Part shown: positions 7,791 to 16,166 of the stretch, one piece after another | Layout of the letters: each line of letters starts with the position of its first letter | Numbering within the stretch: the stretch's first letter is position 1 | DNA from: Bacteroidales bacterium M5 | Lineage (GTDB): Bacteria > Bacteroidota > Bacteroidia > Bacteroidales > Muribaculaceae | Direction: 5' to 3' | Assembly: GCA_001689535.1 (NCBI GenBank) | Contig: LUJP01000114.1 | Location: forward strand, 1 to 36,769 | DNA: 36,769 bases | The notes under the pieces: generated by a model | Told to the model about the DNA's origin: nothing | Seen by the model: only the letters and a program-made list of their open reading frames with translations | Databases searched by the model: none | Position numbers and translations under genes: made by a program

Positions 7791-9452
7791 ATGGACTTTT
7801 CATGGTTAACGAATCTGCTCGGTCCCGGCAATGAATCGCTGGCGAGCACGCTCGTACTCTATTCGTTTGTCATTGCGGCCGGTGTGTTCCTCGGTAAGCT
7901 CAAGATTGGCGGCGTCTCCCTTGGCGTCACTTTCGTGCTGTTCGTGGGTATCCTCATGGGTCACTTCGGCTACATTGTCAACCCCGAAGTATTGAAGTTC
8001 GTCAGGGAATTCGGTCTGATTCTCTTCATCTTCTCAATCGGTATCCAGGTCGGCCCCGGCTTCTTCTCGTCATTCAAGGAAGGCGGCATCCGTCTCAACA
8101 TGCTGGCCGTCCTCGGCATTCTGCTCAATGTGGCGATAGTGCTCATAATTTACTATGTGCAGGGTGGCTCAACCTCCATCGAAGCCCTTGTGGGCGTAAT
8201 GTCAGGTGCTGTCACCAATACCCCCGGTCTTGCTGCAGCCCAGCAGGCCGCCGGCACCACCGAGGCAATCAACACCATGGCCATGGGCTACGCCGCAGCC
8301 TATCCTCTCGGCGTGTGCGGCATCATCGGCGCCATGTTCCTTATCAAAGCGCTGTTCCGCATCAACACCGCCGATGAAGTCAAGGCCATAGAAACCGACG
8401 CCGAGAACTCCATGAAGAAACCCTATATGGTTTCTATCGAAGTCACCAACCCCCTCCTCGACGGCAAGACTCTGCGTCAGATTCTCGACATTGTGCAGTT
8501 CGACTTCGTGATTTCCCGACTCATGGACAAGGATGGCAAAATCGTGATTCCCGTCTCCAAGACAGTGGTTCATACCGGCGACAAACTCTATGTAGTAATC
8601 TCCGCTAAGGACACCGAGCGCTTCGAGATGCTCATCGGTCCGGAATGCGAGGTCGACTGGGACGAATGCACCCCCAGCCAGGTGGTGTCGCGCCGAATTG
8701 TCATCACCAAGAGCGAATACAACGGTGTGGCGCTCGGTTCCCTCCGTCTCCATGCCGGTTATCAGCTCAACGCCACACGCGTAAACCGTGCCGGCGTTGA
8801 CCTGCTTGCTTCCCCTAACCTTCGCCTCCAGATGGGCGACCGCATCACTGTGGTAGGCGACATCAACGACATCGACCGCCTCGCCAACAAGCTCGGCAAC
8901 TCCATGCGCCGTCTCAATGAGCCTAACCTCATCACCATCTTTATCGGCATCATGTTCGGTATCATCGTGGGCTCAATCAACGTGGGCTTCGGTATGAAAC
9001 TCGGTCTGGCCGGAGGTCCTCTCGTTGTGGCAATCCTTCTGAGCCGCTTCGGCTACAAGTTCAAGCTCGTCACCTACACCTCCTCGTCCGCGTCCCTGCT
9101 CATGCGTGAACTCGGTATCACTCTGTTCCTCGCCTCCGTGGGCATCTCCTCCGGAGCCGGATTCGCCGAGACTGTGTTCAACTACACCGGTATGTGGTGG
9201 GTTATCTGGGGCTTCATCATCACCTTCGTTCCGCTCATAATCGTAGGTTGCATAGCCCGTGGAGTCTACCATATCAACTTCCTCACCATCATGGGTCTCT
9301 TCTCGGGTGGCTACACCGATCCCCCGGCCCTTGCCTATGCCAACGGAAGCTCCGGCAGCGACGCTCCCGCAGTAGCCTACTCAACCGTCTATCCTCTCAC
9401 CATGTTCATGCGAGTGGTTGCGGCCCAGGGTCTGATACTCTGCTTCCTGTAA
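7791..9452 (+). CDS. AspT/YidE-family transporter with two TrkA-C domains
   Basis: A 553-residue inner-membrane protein of the aspartate:alanine exchanger family (TC 2.A.81), the usual length for YidE-like members. Two hydrophobic halves, about residues 5-195 and 380-553, are split by a cytosolic region with two TrkA-C (RCK_C) domains near 210-290 and 300-375. Family signatures include GIQVGPGFFSSF near 83, AVTNTPGLAAAQ near 146, and in the second half GLFSGGYTDPPALAYAN. Known AspT exchanges aspartate for alanine; many YidE-like members have no proven substrate, so the name here is by family only. It is monocistronic, with a near-palindromic promoter element upstream and a strong hairpin downstream. 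Confidence 0.85.
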   Translation: MDFSWLTNLLGPGNESLASTLVLYSFVIAAGVFLGKLKIGGVSLGVTFVLFVGILMGHFGYIVNPEVLKFVREFGLILFIFSIGIQVGPGFFSSFKEGGIRLNMLAVLGILLNVAIVLIIYYVQGGSTSIEALVGVMSGAVTNTPGLAAAQQAAGTTEAINTMAMGYAAAYPLGVCGIIGAMFLIKALFRINTADEVKAIETDAENSMKKPYMVSIEVTNPLLDGKTLRQILDIVQFDFVISRLMDKDGKIVIPVSKTVVHTGDKLYVVISAKDTERFEMLIGPECEVDWDECTPSQVVSRRIVITKSEYNGVALGSLRLHAGYQLNATRVNRAGVDLLASPNLRLQMGDRITVVGDINDIDRLANKLGNSMRRLNEPNLITIFIGIMFGIIVGSINVGFGMKLGLAGGPLVVAILLSRFGYKFKLVTYTSSSASLLMRELGITLFLASVGISSGAGFAETVFNYTGMWWVIWGFIITFVPLIIVGCIARGVYHINFLTIMGLFSGGYTDPPALAYANGSSGSDAPAVAYSTVYPLTMFMRVVAAQGLILCFL

Positions 9453-9484
9453 CCGCCGCCCAGTACTGAAACGACTACAATAAA

Positions 9485-9528
9485 AGGCTGCCTGCTTTGC
9501 CGCATGATGTTGCGGCGGCAGGCAGCCT
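9485..9528. terminator. Shared terminator between the AspT-like gene and trxA
   Basis: AGGCTGCCTGC at 9485-9495 pairs with GCAGGCAGCCT at 9518-9528. An inner stem GCCGCA/TGCGGC (9499-9504 and 9511-9516) closes a 6-base loop. AATAAA-type sequence precedes it and CACTTTT follows, so it can serve both convergent genes. Confidence 0.75.
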
Positions 9529-9549
9529 CACTTTTGCTATAGCTGTATT

Positions 9550-9867
9550 TTATTGTTCGTCACTCTTCGTGGCTATATGCTTGCGTATCTCGTCTACCAG
9601 GTCAGCCTTCTGATGCAGACCAGGCGCGCGCCACACAGCCTCGCCACTGCGGAAAATAATAAGCGTGGGCACTGACTGTATGCGATACTGGGCTGCCAGT
9701 TCAGGATTGCGGTCAACATCGATCTTGAGCACATTGGCCTCGTCGCCTACTGCTGCCTTCACTTCTTCGATAATAGGGCCCTGCATCTTGCACGGTCCGC
9801 ACCATGTTGCATAGAAATCCACCAGCGTGGGTTTCTTTTCATTGATAATATCTGTAAACTGGCTCAT
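9550..9867 (-). CDS. trxA: Thioredoxin
   Basis: A 105-residue single-domain cytosolic thioredoxin, the standard size. The redox motif is W22-C23-G24-P25-C26-K27 within FYATWCGPCKM. The buried Asp of the fold is present in LVDFYATW, and the conserved cis-proline follows Val in QSVPTLIIF. It keeps cysteines reduced in client enzymes through NADPH and thioredoxin reductase. It has no signal peptide, so it is not a periplasmic TlpA-type protein. It is transcribed alone, divergent from the nitroreductase operon, and converges on the AspT-like gene across a shared hairpin. A TATTTTTG element on the minus strand at 9942-9949 is a plausible -7 box. Assignment is secure. Confidence 0.95.
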   Translation of the reverse strand: MSQFTDIINEKKPTLVDFYATWCGPCKMQGPIIEEVKAAVGDEANVLKIDVDRNPELAAQYRIQSVPTLIIFRSGEAVWRAPGLHQKADLVDEIRKHIATKSDEQ

Positions 9868-9983
9868 AATAAAATTATGTTTTGTGATTTAGGCTTAGAC
9901 TTGACAGCGGAGGCGAAAATACTTCCGTCTCCACGCTTTCGCAAAAATAACAATCTCCCCTCCCTAATAGTTTTATTTTTTAC

Positions 9984-9991
9984 TACATTTG
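9984..9991 (+). promoter_or_regulatory. Candidate -7 element of the nitroreductase-maf operon
   Basis: TACATTTG matches TAnnTTTG, 53 bases upstream of the ATG at 10045. On the opposite strand TATTTTTG at 9942-9949 could serve trxA, so the gap is a divergent promoter region. Confidence 0.45.
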
Positions 9992-10044
9992 CCCTATAAT
10001 CTTAAACATCCCCGACCGGAAACATACTAAATTATCATATCCCC

Positions 10045-10587
10045 ATGTCCGACTTCCATTCGCTGGCCCTTCGCCGCCACAGCATCCGCAAGTATACCGA
10101 CCAGACCATCGACGCATCCGATGTGAAACTCATACTCGAGGCCGCCCTCCTGGCCCCGACATCCAAGAACAGCCGCCCCTGGCAGTTTGTATGCGTCGAC
10201 GAGAAATCCATGCTACAGCGTCTCGCCCAGTGCAAACCCGCCGGGGCAATGCCCGTTGAGCGCTGCCGCCTCGCTGTTGTGGTCTGCGCCGATTCCACCC
10301 TCTCCGATCCCTGGGTGGAGGACGCATCCATAGCGGCGGCCTTCATGCAGCTGCAGGCCGAGGACCTCGGTCTCGGCTCCTGCTGGGTGCAGGTGCGCGG
10401 CCGTTTCACCGCCGACGGCATACCGTCCGAAGAATACGTGCAGCAGCTTCTCGGCATCCCCGACACAATCTCCGTGCTCTGCATCGTCACCTTCGGCCAT
10501 AAGGATGAGGAGCGCAAGCCCGTCGACCCATCTAAACTCCTCTGGGAGAAGGTACACATCGGAAGCTGGAACAACTCTGAAATCTGA
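10045..10587 (+). CDS. Nitroreductase-family oxidoreductase (first gene of a four-gene operon)
   Basis: A 180-residue FMN-dependent oxidoreductase of the classic nitroreductase fold. FMN-contacting motifs are RRHSIRKY near residues 9-16 and APTSKNSRPWQFV near 37-49. The C-terminal core has AAAFMQLQAEDLGLGSCWVQ and a TFGHKDEERKP tail that typically lines the flavin site. It uses NAD(P)H to reduce nitro, quinone or related compounds; the physiological substrate is unknown. Its TGA overlaps the ATG of the DUF2520 gene by one base (TGATG), so the two are translationally coupled. It heads the run nitroreductase, DUF2520 protein, KdsC-like, Maf. Confidence 0.88.
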   Translation: MSDFHSLALRRHSIRKYTDQTIDASDVKLILEAALLAPTSKNSRPWQFVCVDEKSMLQRLAQCKPAGAMPVERCRLAVVVCADSTLSDPWVEDASIAAAFMQLQAEDLGLGSCWVQVRGRFTADGIPSEEYVQQLLGIPDTISVLCIVTFGHKDEERKPVDPSKLLWEKVHIGSWNNSEI

Positions 10588-11384
10588 TGCGTCCGCTCCG
10601 AATCTGCATCATAGGCTCGGGCAACGTGGCCTGGGCACTCGCTCCGGCTTTCACCTCTGAGCCGGATATCGAACTGACGGCCATCTGCAGTCCCACCCCG
10701 GGCCATGCCGCGGCTCTGGCCGACTCGCTCTCCCCCCGCCCTCAGGCCGTAACTGAGATAGCCTCTCTCCCGCGCGATGCCGACGTGTATCTGATAGCCG
10801 TAAAGGACGACCGTGTGGCCTCGGTGGCTCTCGAAGCCACCGGCCTCTTCCCCGCCACAGCCCTATGGCTTCATACCTCCGGGAGCGTACCTGCTTCCGC
10901 GCTCGCTCCGGCCGGAGGTGGATACGGGGTTCTCTATCCGCTCCAGACTTTCTCAAAGGGCGTCCAGGTAAATCTGCGGGAACTTCCCGTGTTCATCGAG
11001 GCAGATTCTGCCGACGGACTCGCGACGGCGCGCCGCCTTGCTCTCGCCATATCCCCCATTATCCATGAAGCCGACAGCGACCTCCGGCGTAAAATGCATG
11101 TGGCCGCCGTATTCGCTTGCAATTTCACCAATTATTTCTGGACTGTCGCCGACAATATACTGCGCGAGCACCCCGGCTTCGACCTCTCCGTGCTTCATCC
11201 CCTTCTGAAGGAAACACTGCGCAAAGCCATAGAAGAAGGCCCGGAGGAAAACCAGACCGGCCCCGCCCGGCGAGGCGACCGCGGCGTGATCGAGACCCAC
11301 AGGAAGCTTTTGGGCGACACGCCAGAGTCAAAGCTCTACGGCGAAGTATCAGAAGCTATTATCAATCATTACAATAAGAAATGA
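10587..11384 (+). CDS. Rossmann-fold plus DUF2520 protein
   Basis: A 265-residue protein with an N-terminal NAD(P)-binding Rossmann domain (CIIGSGNVAWALAPAF, residues 7-22) related to the F420-dependent NADP oxidoreductase and ProC-like group. The C-terminal helical DUF2520 domain spans about 125-255, introduced by the conserved YPLQTFSKG segment. Members are predicted oxidoreductases without a settled substrate. In Bacteroidetes the gene is often beside kdsC-like and maf genes, as here. It overlaps the nitroreductase by one base and the next gene by four (ATGA). The sequence is noticeably GC-rich. Function remains unassigned. Confidence 0.82.
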   Translation: MRPLRICIIGSGNVAWALAPAFTSEPDIELTAICSPTPGHAAALADSLSPRPQAVTEIASLPRDADVYLIAVKDDRVASVALEATGLFPATALWLHTSGSVPASALAPAGGGYGVLYPLQTFSKGVQVNLRELPVFIEADSADGLATARRLALAISPIIHEADSDLRRKMHVAAVFACNFTNYFWTVADNILREHPGFDLSVLHPLLKETLRKAIEEGPEENQTGPARRGDRGVIETHRKLLGDTPESKLYGEVSEAIINHYNKK

Positions 11385-11905
11385 GCAGCATCAACTACGA
11401 TCTCAAAAAAATAAAAGGAGTGGTGTTTGACGTGGACGGTGTCCTCTCACCATCCACCATCCCCACATCCCCCGAGGGCGAGCCTCTCCGCATGGTCAAC
11501 ATCAAGGATGGCTATGCCCTGCAGCTTGCCGTGAAATGCGGACTGGAGATAGCTATAATCACCGGCGCCACCAGCCGCGGCGTAGCGGCCCGCTACAGCG
11601 CACTCGGCATCAAGGAGATTCATCAGGGCGCGTCGCGCAAAGTGGAAGTGCTCACCGACTGGATGGCACGCCACGGCCTCACCCCCGACGAGGTTGCCTT
11701 CGTGGGCGACGACGTGCCTGATTTCGAGCCCATGCAGTGCGTGGGCCTGAGCGTGGCTCCCGCCGACAGCGCCATCGACATTCTTCAGCATTGCCGTTAC
11801 GTATCACCCTGCAACGGAGGCTATGGCGTGGCCCGCGACCTTCTTGAGCAGATACTGCGTGCCCAGGATCATTGGATGACCACTGAAAAAGCTTTCGGAT
11901 GGTAA
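11381..11905 (+). CDS. kdsC: HAD phosphatase, KdsC-like (KDO-8-phosphate phosphatase)
   Basis: A 174-residue cap-less HAD phosphatase, the usual KdsC size. Motif I is FDVDGVLS with nucleophile D17 and general acid D19. Motif II is IITGATSRG near 54-62. The motif III region includes QGASRKVEVL, and motif IV is FVGDDVPDFEPM near 107-118. KdsC removes phosphate from 3-deoxy-D-manno-octulosonate 8-phosphate to give KDO for the lipid A inner core. C1-type HAD relatives act on other sugar phosphates, and no kdsA, kdsB or kdsD is nearby, so the exact substrate is inferred. Overlaps of 4 bases with DUF2520 and 7 with maf indicate one operon. Confidence 0.82.
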   Translation: MSSINYDLKKIKGVVFDVDGVLSPSTIPTSPEGEPLRMVNIKDGYALQLAVKCGLEIAIITGATSRGVAARYSALGIKEIHQGASRKVEVLTDWMARHGLTPDEVAFVGDDVPDFEPMQCVGLSVAPADSAIDILQHCRYVSPCNGGYGVARDLLEQILRAQDHWMTTEKAFGW

Positions 11906-12507
11906 CAGACCTTGTCCCCTCGCTCACCGGCTACCGGCTCATTCTTGCAAGCGGCTCTCCTCGGCGGCGTGAGCTGCTTGGCATGCTCGGTGTGGAATTT
12001 GACGTGGAAGTGCCCCGCGACGTGGAGGAAACATATCCTGACTCTCTTTCTCCCCACCAGGTACCCGCATACCTCTCACAGCTGAAAAGCCGCGCCTATG
12101 CCCACTCTTACGGCATGTCAGGCAAAGTTGTAGTCTCATCGGATACCATCGTGATATGCCGTGGCAAAATTCTCGGCAAGCCCACCGGACCTGACGACGC
12201 GCGCCGCATGCTCCACGAGCTGTCTGGACGTTCCCACACGGTAGTTACAGGCGTCACTGTAGCATGGGCAGGCGGTTCCGTCACCGAATCAGCCTCTACG
12301 GAAGTGGATTTCGCTCATCTCACCGACTTCGAGATTGACGCATACGTTGACCGTTTCCGCCCCTTCGACAAGTCCGGAGCCTACGGTATTCAGGAATGGA
12401 TAGGCTGTATAGGCGTAAAGGGAATCCGCGGCAGTTTCTACAACGTCATGGGTCTGCCCCTGCATCTGCTCTACACCATGTTCAGGCAGGTACCTCCCCG
12501 TCACTGA
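11899..12507 (+). CDS. maf: Maf-family nucleotide pyrophosphatase
   Basis: A 202-residue Maf/ITPase-like protein. The signature LILASGSPRRRELL is at residues 13-26, followed by EVPRDVEETYP and the catalytic VVSSDTIV segment with D81 near residues 77-84. KPTGPDDARRMLHELSGRSH and SGAYGIQEW complete the family pattern. Maf proteins hydrolyse dTTP, UTP or modified pyrimidine nucleotides and are thought to clean the nucleotide pool and affect septation. The set of residues fits the YhdE (dTTP/UTP) branch, but this is judged by eye. The start overlaps kdsC by 7 bases. The 3' end overlaps the convergent ATP-grasp-like gene by 26 bases. Confidence 0.9.
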   Translation: MVTDLVPSLTGYRLILASGSPRRRELLGMLGVEFDVEVPRDVEETYPDSLSPHQVPAYLSQLKSRAYAHSYGMSGKVVVSSDTIVICRGKILGKPTGPDDARRMLHELSGRSHTVVTGVTVAWAGGSVTESASTEVDFAHLTDFEIDAYVDRFRPFDKSGAYGIQEWIGCIGVKGIRGSFYNVMGLPLHLLYTMFRQVPPRH

Positions 12508-13543
12508 CCACAATAGAGAATCTTGCGCCGGGTATCGGCGAGAGGTTTAGTTCACCTGCGGAAGGCTCCGACGGCTTTACCCTCAGCACGCCACGGAGGC
12601 CGCGGCGCGCGAGAAGCATGGCAGCCACACCCATGGTCATGCGCAGATTCAGCTCCACACACGGGTCGAGCATCAGCCGCCCTCCCTTCCGGTAAGCGAG
12701 CATATCTATCCCCATATACCCCCTGTAATGCGGGGCTACCGCCTCCGTAAGATATTCCTCGGCTCCTTTTATTGCTGCGGAGATATCCACTGGAATCCGC
12801 TCCATGAGCCGGTCGCCGCTGTCAACTATGTTTCCTGCATAAGCGCCTGAAGGCAATGTGGCAAACACACTCGCGCCCTCAAACCTCACTCTACGGCCGT
12901 CGCTCACGAACAGAGCGGCGAAATCGGCCTCTCGCTCAAGCCTCCGTTCCACCATTATGCTACCCTGCCGACGTATGGTGCCCGCTATTGCGCAGCGCAA
13001 AGCGTCCGCACGCATGGACCGCGTGGCCATGACTCCGCGGCCGCTGCTCGACCAGGGTTGCTTTATAATCGCGTCGCCTCCGGCCGCCGCAATAGCCGCC
13101 TCTGCCTCCGCCTCGCTGAAACACTCGCGCGCCACGATGCTCTCCTCAGCACCCATCGCGCGGGCAAGCGGTATCGAGGTTCGCCGGTGCGAGAGCATAC
13201 GCAGCCGTTCTATTTCATCCGGAGTCGGCACCATGGCAGCGCCGCCCTCCCGCATCAGTCTTGCCGACAGAGGACTCCAGCCCCAGGGCGCCGCATGGTT
13301 GGACGCCTCGCTTTTTCTCACTGCAGTTCCACTGATACCAAAAGTCGATTTCAGACTATCCGCGACTTCGACCGCTTCATCAGTCTCCACAAGCACCTCG
13401 TCGCCCTCATCGCACCACCATAATGGCAACAGAGCTCCCGCGCGCCGTAAATCCAGTGCGGCCGCTGGAGGAGTATAGCGTTCACCGTTACCCGCGGCGA
13501 GTGCCAGATCGTTGTCGGGGTTGAAAAAATACAGTTTGCCCAT
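12482..13543 (-). CDS. ATP-grasp-like protein of unknown function
   Basis: A 353-residue cytosolic protein recognised as a Bacteroidetes conserved hypothetical by its start (LYFFNPDNDLALAAGNGERY). Two parts look like an ATP-grasp fold: AIIKQPWSSSGRGVMATR near 175 for the lysine and glycine-rich phosphate loop, and MLDPCVELNLRMTMG near 310 for the metal-binding E-x-N. ATP-grasp enzymes join a carboxylate to an amine or thiol through an acyl phosphate. No substrate can be named. It is not in an operon with a peptide or cofactor gene, and its 3' end overlaps maf. The gene is very GC-rich. A minus-strand TAATTTTG (13552-13559) lies 8 bases before the ATG, too close for a leadered transcript. Confidence 0.72.
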   Translation of the reverse strand: MGKLYFFNPDNDLALAAGNGERYTPPAAALDLRRAGALLPLWWCDEGDEVLVETDEAVEVADSLKSTFGISGTAVRKSEASNHAAPWGWSPLSARLMREGGAAMVPTPDEIERLRMLSHRRTSIPLARAMGAEESIVARECFSEAEAEAAIAAAGGDAIIKQPWSSSGRGVMATRSMRADALRCAIAGTIRRQGSIMVERRLEREADFAALFVSDGRRVRFEGASVFATLPSGAYAGNIVDSGDRLMERIPVDISAAIKGAEEYLTEAVAPHYRGYMGIDMLAYRKGGRLMLDPCVELNLRMTMGVAAMLLARRGLRGVLRVKPSEPSAGELNLSPIPGARFSIVVSDGEVPA

Positions 13544-13623
13544 ATCGGATACAAAATTACGGAAACACTGTCAAACCATGCACCCCGCGTTAACGTTTTT
13601 ATTGAAAAGCCGTTTCCACACTA

Positions 13624-14757
13624 ATGTCAGTCAACAAAAAATACTGGACTCCCGACCGCATAATGCACCTGCTGATCGGCCTGGCGATAGCCGCTGTGCT
13701 CTGGTTTCTTATCTCTGAGCTCAGCGATGTGCTGTTGCCCTTCTTCGTGGCATGTTTCATAGCCTATCTTCTTGAGCCTATGGTTGCGTTCAACATGCGT
13801 TGGACCCACACAAAAGGACGCGTCGTGGCCTCACTCCTTACCATACTGGAATTCTCTATAGTAATAGTAATATTTTTCTATGCCTTCACTCCCACGGTAG
13901 TCAAGGACCTCGGGGTTCTGAGTTCAATTATTCAGGACATAGAGAGCGGTAAAAGCCAGCTGCCCCCATACTATGCGACCATTATCAATTTCGTGAAGGA
14001 GCATTGCAGTCCCGAGCAACTCCGCTCTACCATAGAAAGTCTGCATTTCGAAACGCTTATCAACAAAGGCACATCACTTCTGGAAGGCTCGATAGGTGTC
14101 CTTCTCCAGACTCTTGAGTGGCTCCTCACCCTCATCTACATTATCTTCATCCTCATAGACTACCCTCAGATAGTAAGCGGATTCAAGCAGATTTTCCCAT
14201 ACAAGTACCGTGCGCGCGGCATCGAGATTGTCAATGATGTGAAGGTAAGTATGAATCATTATTTCCGCGGACAGGGCGTGGTGGCACTATGCGCAATGGT
14301 GCTCTACTGCGTGGGCTTCTCCATCGCCGGACTGCCTCTTGCCATCCCTATGGGCGTGATCGTAGGTATCCTTTATATGATTCCTTATTTCCAGTATGTA
14401 ACGCTTATCCCTGTGGCCATAATTGTCTTTATCTACTCCCTGGGAGGCGCGGTGGAGTTCTTGCCTGAGATGGGAAAATGCATACTTGTGTATGTATTCA
14501 CCCAGTGCATCTGCGATTACCTTATCACACCCCACGTAATGGGTAAGGAAATGGGGCTTAATCCGGCCATAATCCTCCTTGCGCTGTCAATCTGGGGGAG
14601 CCTGCTCGGCATTATAGGTATGATTATAGCTCTTCCTCTTACATCGCTGATAATGGCCTATTACCAGCGCTATATATCCGACCCGCCGGCCTCCGCTACA
14701 GATTCCGGATGCAAAACGGCATCTGATAATACGCTTGACGCCGACTCTGCCTCCTGA
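13624..14757 (+). CDS. AI-2E/PerM family membrane protein
   Basis: A 377-residue polytopic inner-membrane protein of the AI-2E transporter (UPF0118, PerM) family. Hydrophobic segments lie near residues 14-55, 65-90, 155-180, and then densely from 210 to 345, matching the usual seven to eight helices. The middle soluble region (about 95-150) and the segment GLNPAIILLALSIWGSLLGIIGMIIALPL near 315-343 are typical. Named relatives include TqsA and sodium/proton antiporters, so the cargo is uncertain. It has a short polar C-terminal tail. It is a single gene starting 80 bases from the divergent ATP-grasp-like gene and ending at a hairpin before the convergent M56 gene. Confidence 0.85.
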   Translation: MSVNKKYWTPDRIMHLLIGLAIAAVLWFLISELSDVLLPFFVACFIAYLLEPMVAFNMRWTHTKGRVVASLLTILEFSIVIVIFFYAFTPTVVKDLGVLSSIIQDIESGKSQLPPYYATIINFVKEHCSPEQLRSTIESLHFETLINKGTSLLEGSIGVLLQTLEWLLTLIYIIFILIDYPQIVSGFKQIFPYKYRARGIEIVNDVKVSMNHYFRGQGVVALCAMVLYCVGFSIAGLPLAIPMGVIVGILYMIPYFQYVTLIPVAIIVFIYSLGGAVEFLPEMGKCILVYVFTQCICDYLITPHVMGKEMGLNPAIILLALSIWGSLLGIIGMIIALPLTSLIMAYYQRYISDPPASATDSGCKTASDNTLDADSAS

Positions 14758-14784
14758 ACTCATCAGGCTCCATACTGGCCGAAA

Positions 14785-14818
14785 CTTCCCCGGCTCCATT
14801 CACATGGGGCCGGAGAAG
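14785..14818. terminator. Hairpin between convergent PerM-like and M56 genes
   Basis: The arms 14785-14797 and 14806-14818 form a 13-pair stem with one mismatch and one G-U pair around an 8-base loop. The downstream T-run is weak (CATTTGG), so it may be a leaky terminator for either gene. Confidence 0.5.
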
Positions 14819-14838
14819 CATTTGGTAGAATAGTTACA

Positions 14839-16164
14839 TTATTTCTTTTTTTCGGGATCGGGAGCCAGTTTGAACGTAATCGGCAGAGTGTAATATACAC
14901 TCACAGGCTTGCCATCTATAGTTCCGGGATTGAAATCCGAAAGGGTCTGGAGGACACGGATTGCCTCGGCATCAAGTTCGGGACTTACGCTTTTTATCAC
15001 CTCCGGAGAAGCGATTTTGCCTTTCTCTGTCACCACGAACCTCACCACTACACGACCCTGGATGTTTGTTGCCATTGCCTCTGCCGGATAGCGCAGATTC
15101 ATCCCAAGCGTCTTGAGCAATTCGTTTATTCCGCCAGGATACTCGGGCTCAACCTGTACTATTTCATAAACTTTCTGAGGACTCTGTTCGCCGAATGCAG
15201 CCGCAGTTGTTTCAGAAGCATTGGTTACGGAAATTCCGTCATTTTTTGTAACTTTACCGCCGTCAAGGGCATGTGAGGCCGATGTAAGTGCTGAAGCCAC
15301 TGCCGGAATGTTGACTACTGCCACCGCTACTAATGCGGCCGGCGCGAGGGCAAGGACGCGCAAGCGTCGGCCCACCGGTGATTTTGATTTGTACATCATA
15401 GTGATACGTTTTTTAAGATTACTGTGATTCAGGCTGTTGGCAAGCGACTGGAATCTACCGCCGACAGCCTTTTTTATTAATAACATCTGATATTGTTTCA
15501 TATCTGTACCGGAGAGAATCACGGCCTCATCGGCCTGATACTCATGCACCGTCTTGAGTTCCTCGCGCATAAGCCACGCTGCGGGATTATACCATTGGAA
15601 CGCCGCCACGGCCTGCGCCACCATCAGGTCAACCCAATGCCGGGCATTCACATGCTTGGTTTCATGCGCCAGAATCAAATCGCCAGATTCGGCAAAATCC
15701 TTACGGTTCATGACAATGTAGTTTCTCCAGCTGAAAGGAGCCAGACCATTGTCATCGTGAACCACCAGAGTAAACCCATCGCGATCGTAGCGCTCTCCTT
15801 TCCTGATTATATTGTTGAGCCGCAGCGCGCTATAGCATGTGGCCACAACCACCGCAAACACTCCCGAGAAATAAACTACCGTGAGCACGGTCGCAAGGAC
15901 CGATGGAGCAGCGGAATCTACCGTGCCGAATTCCACCGTCGGCATCCCCACAGCAACCGTTCCGTGCTCTTCCGGACCTCTGTCCAGCATGTACGACAAT
16001 GTCGGAATAAACGGGGGCGCTGCAAACGATATGGAGTAAATGCCGAGCAATACCGCGCGGTTATAGCCATGCTGGTTTTCCCCGGAAAGAATCCATTTAT
16101 AAACCAGATACATCAGCGTCAGTACGAGCGCCGACATCAGCGAATATGCGAAAATCTGTCCCAT
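14839..16164 (-). CDS. BlaR1-like M56 metallopeptidase with TonB C-terminal domain
   Basis: A 441-residue inner-membrane protein. Helices lie near residues 5-25, 38-58, 88-112 and 268-290. The M56 zinc-protease site is cytosolic: H167-E-T-K-H171 within ILAHETKHVNARH, with a likely third ligand E208 in HEYQAD. A periplasmic linker leads to a TonB C-terminal domain near 345-437 (YPAEAMATNIQGRVVVRFVV). BlaR1/MecR1 relatives sense a signal outside and cut a BlaI-type repressor; here the sensor is a TonB-like domain in place of a penicillin-binding domain. The gene starts 2 bases after the BlaI-like gene, so the two form a sensor-repressor unit. The signal is unknown. Confidence 0.88.
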   Translation of the reverse strand: MGQIFAYSLMSALVLTLMYLVYKWILSGENQHGYNRAVLLGIYSISFAAPPFIPTLSYMLDRGPEEHGTVAVGMPTVEFGTVDSAAPSVLATVLTVVYFSGVFAVVVATCYSALRLNNIIRKGERYDRDGFTLVVHDDNGLAPFSWRNYIVMNRKDFAESGDLILAHETKHVNARHWVDLMVAQAVAAFQWYNPAAWLMREELKTVHEYQADEAVILSGTDMKQYQMLLIKKAVGGRFQSLANSLNHSNLKKRITMMYKSKSPVGRRLRVLALAPAALVAVAVVNIPAVASALTSASHALDGGKVTKNDGISVTNASETTAAAFGEQSPQKVYEIVQVEPEYPGGINELLKTLGMNLRYPAEAMATNIQGRVVVRFVVTEKGKIASPEVIKSVSPELDAEAIRVLQTLSDFNPGTIDGKPVSVYYTLPITFKLAPDPEKKK

Positions 16165-16166
16165 GG

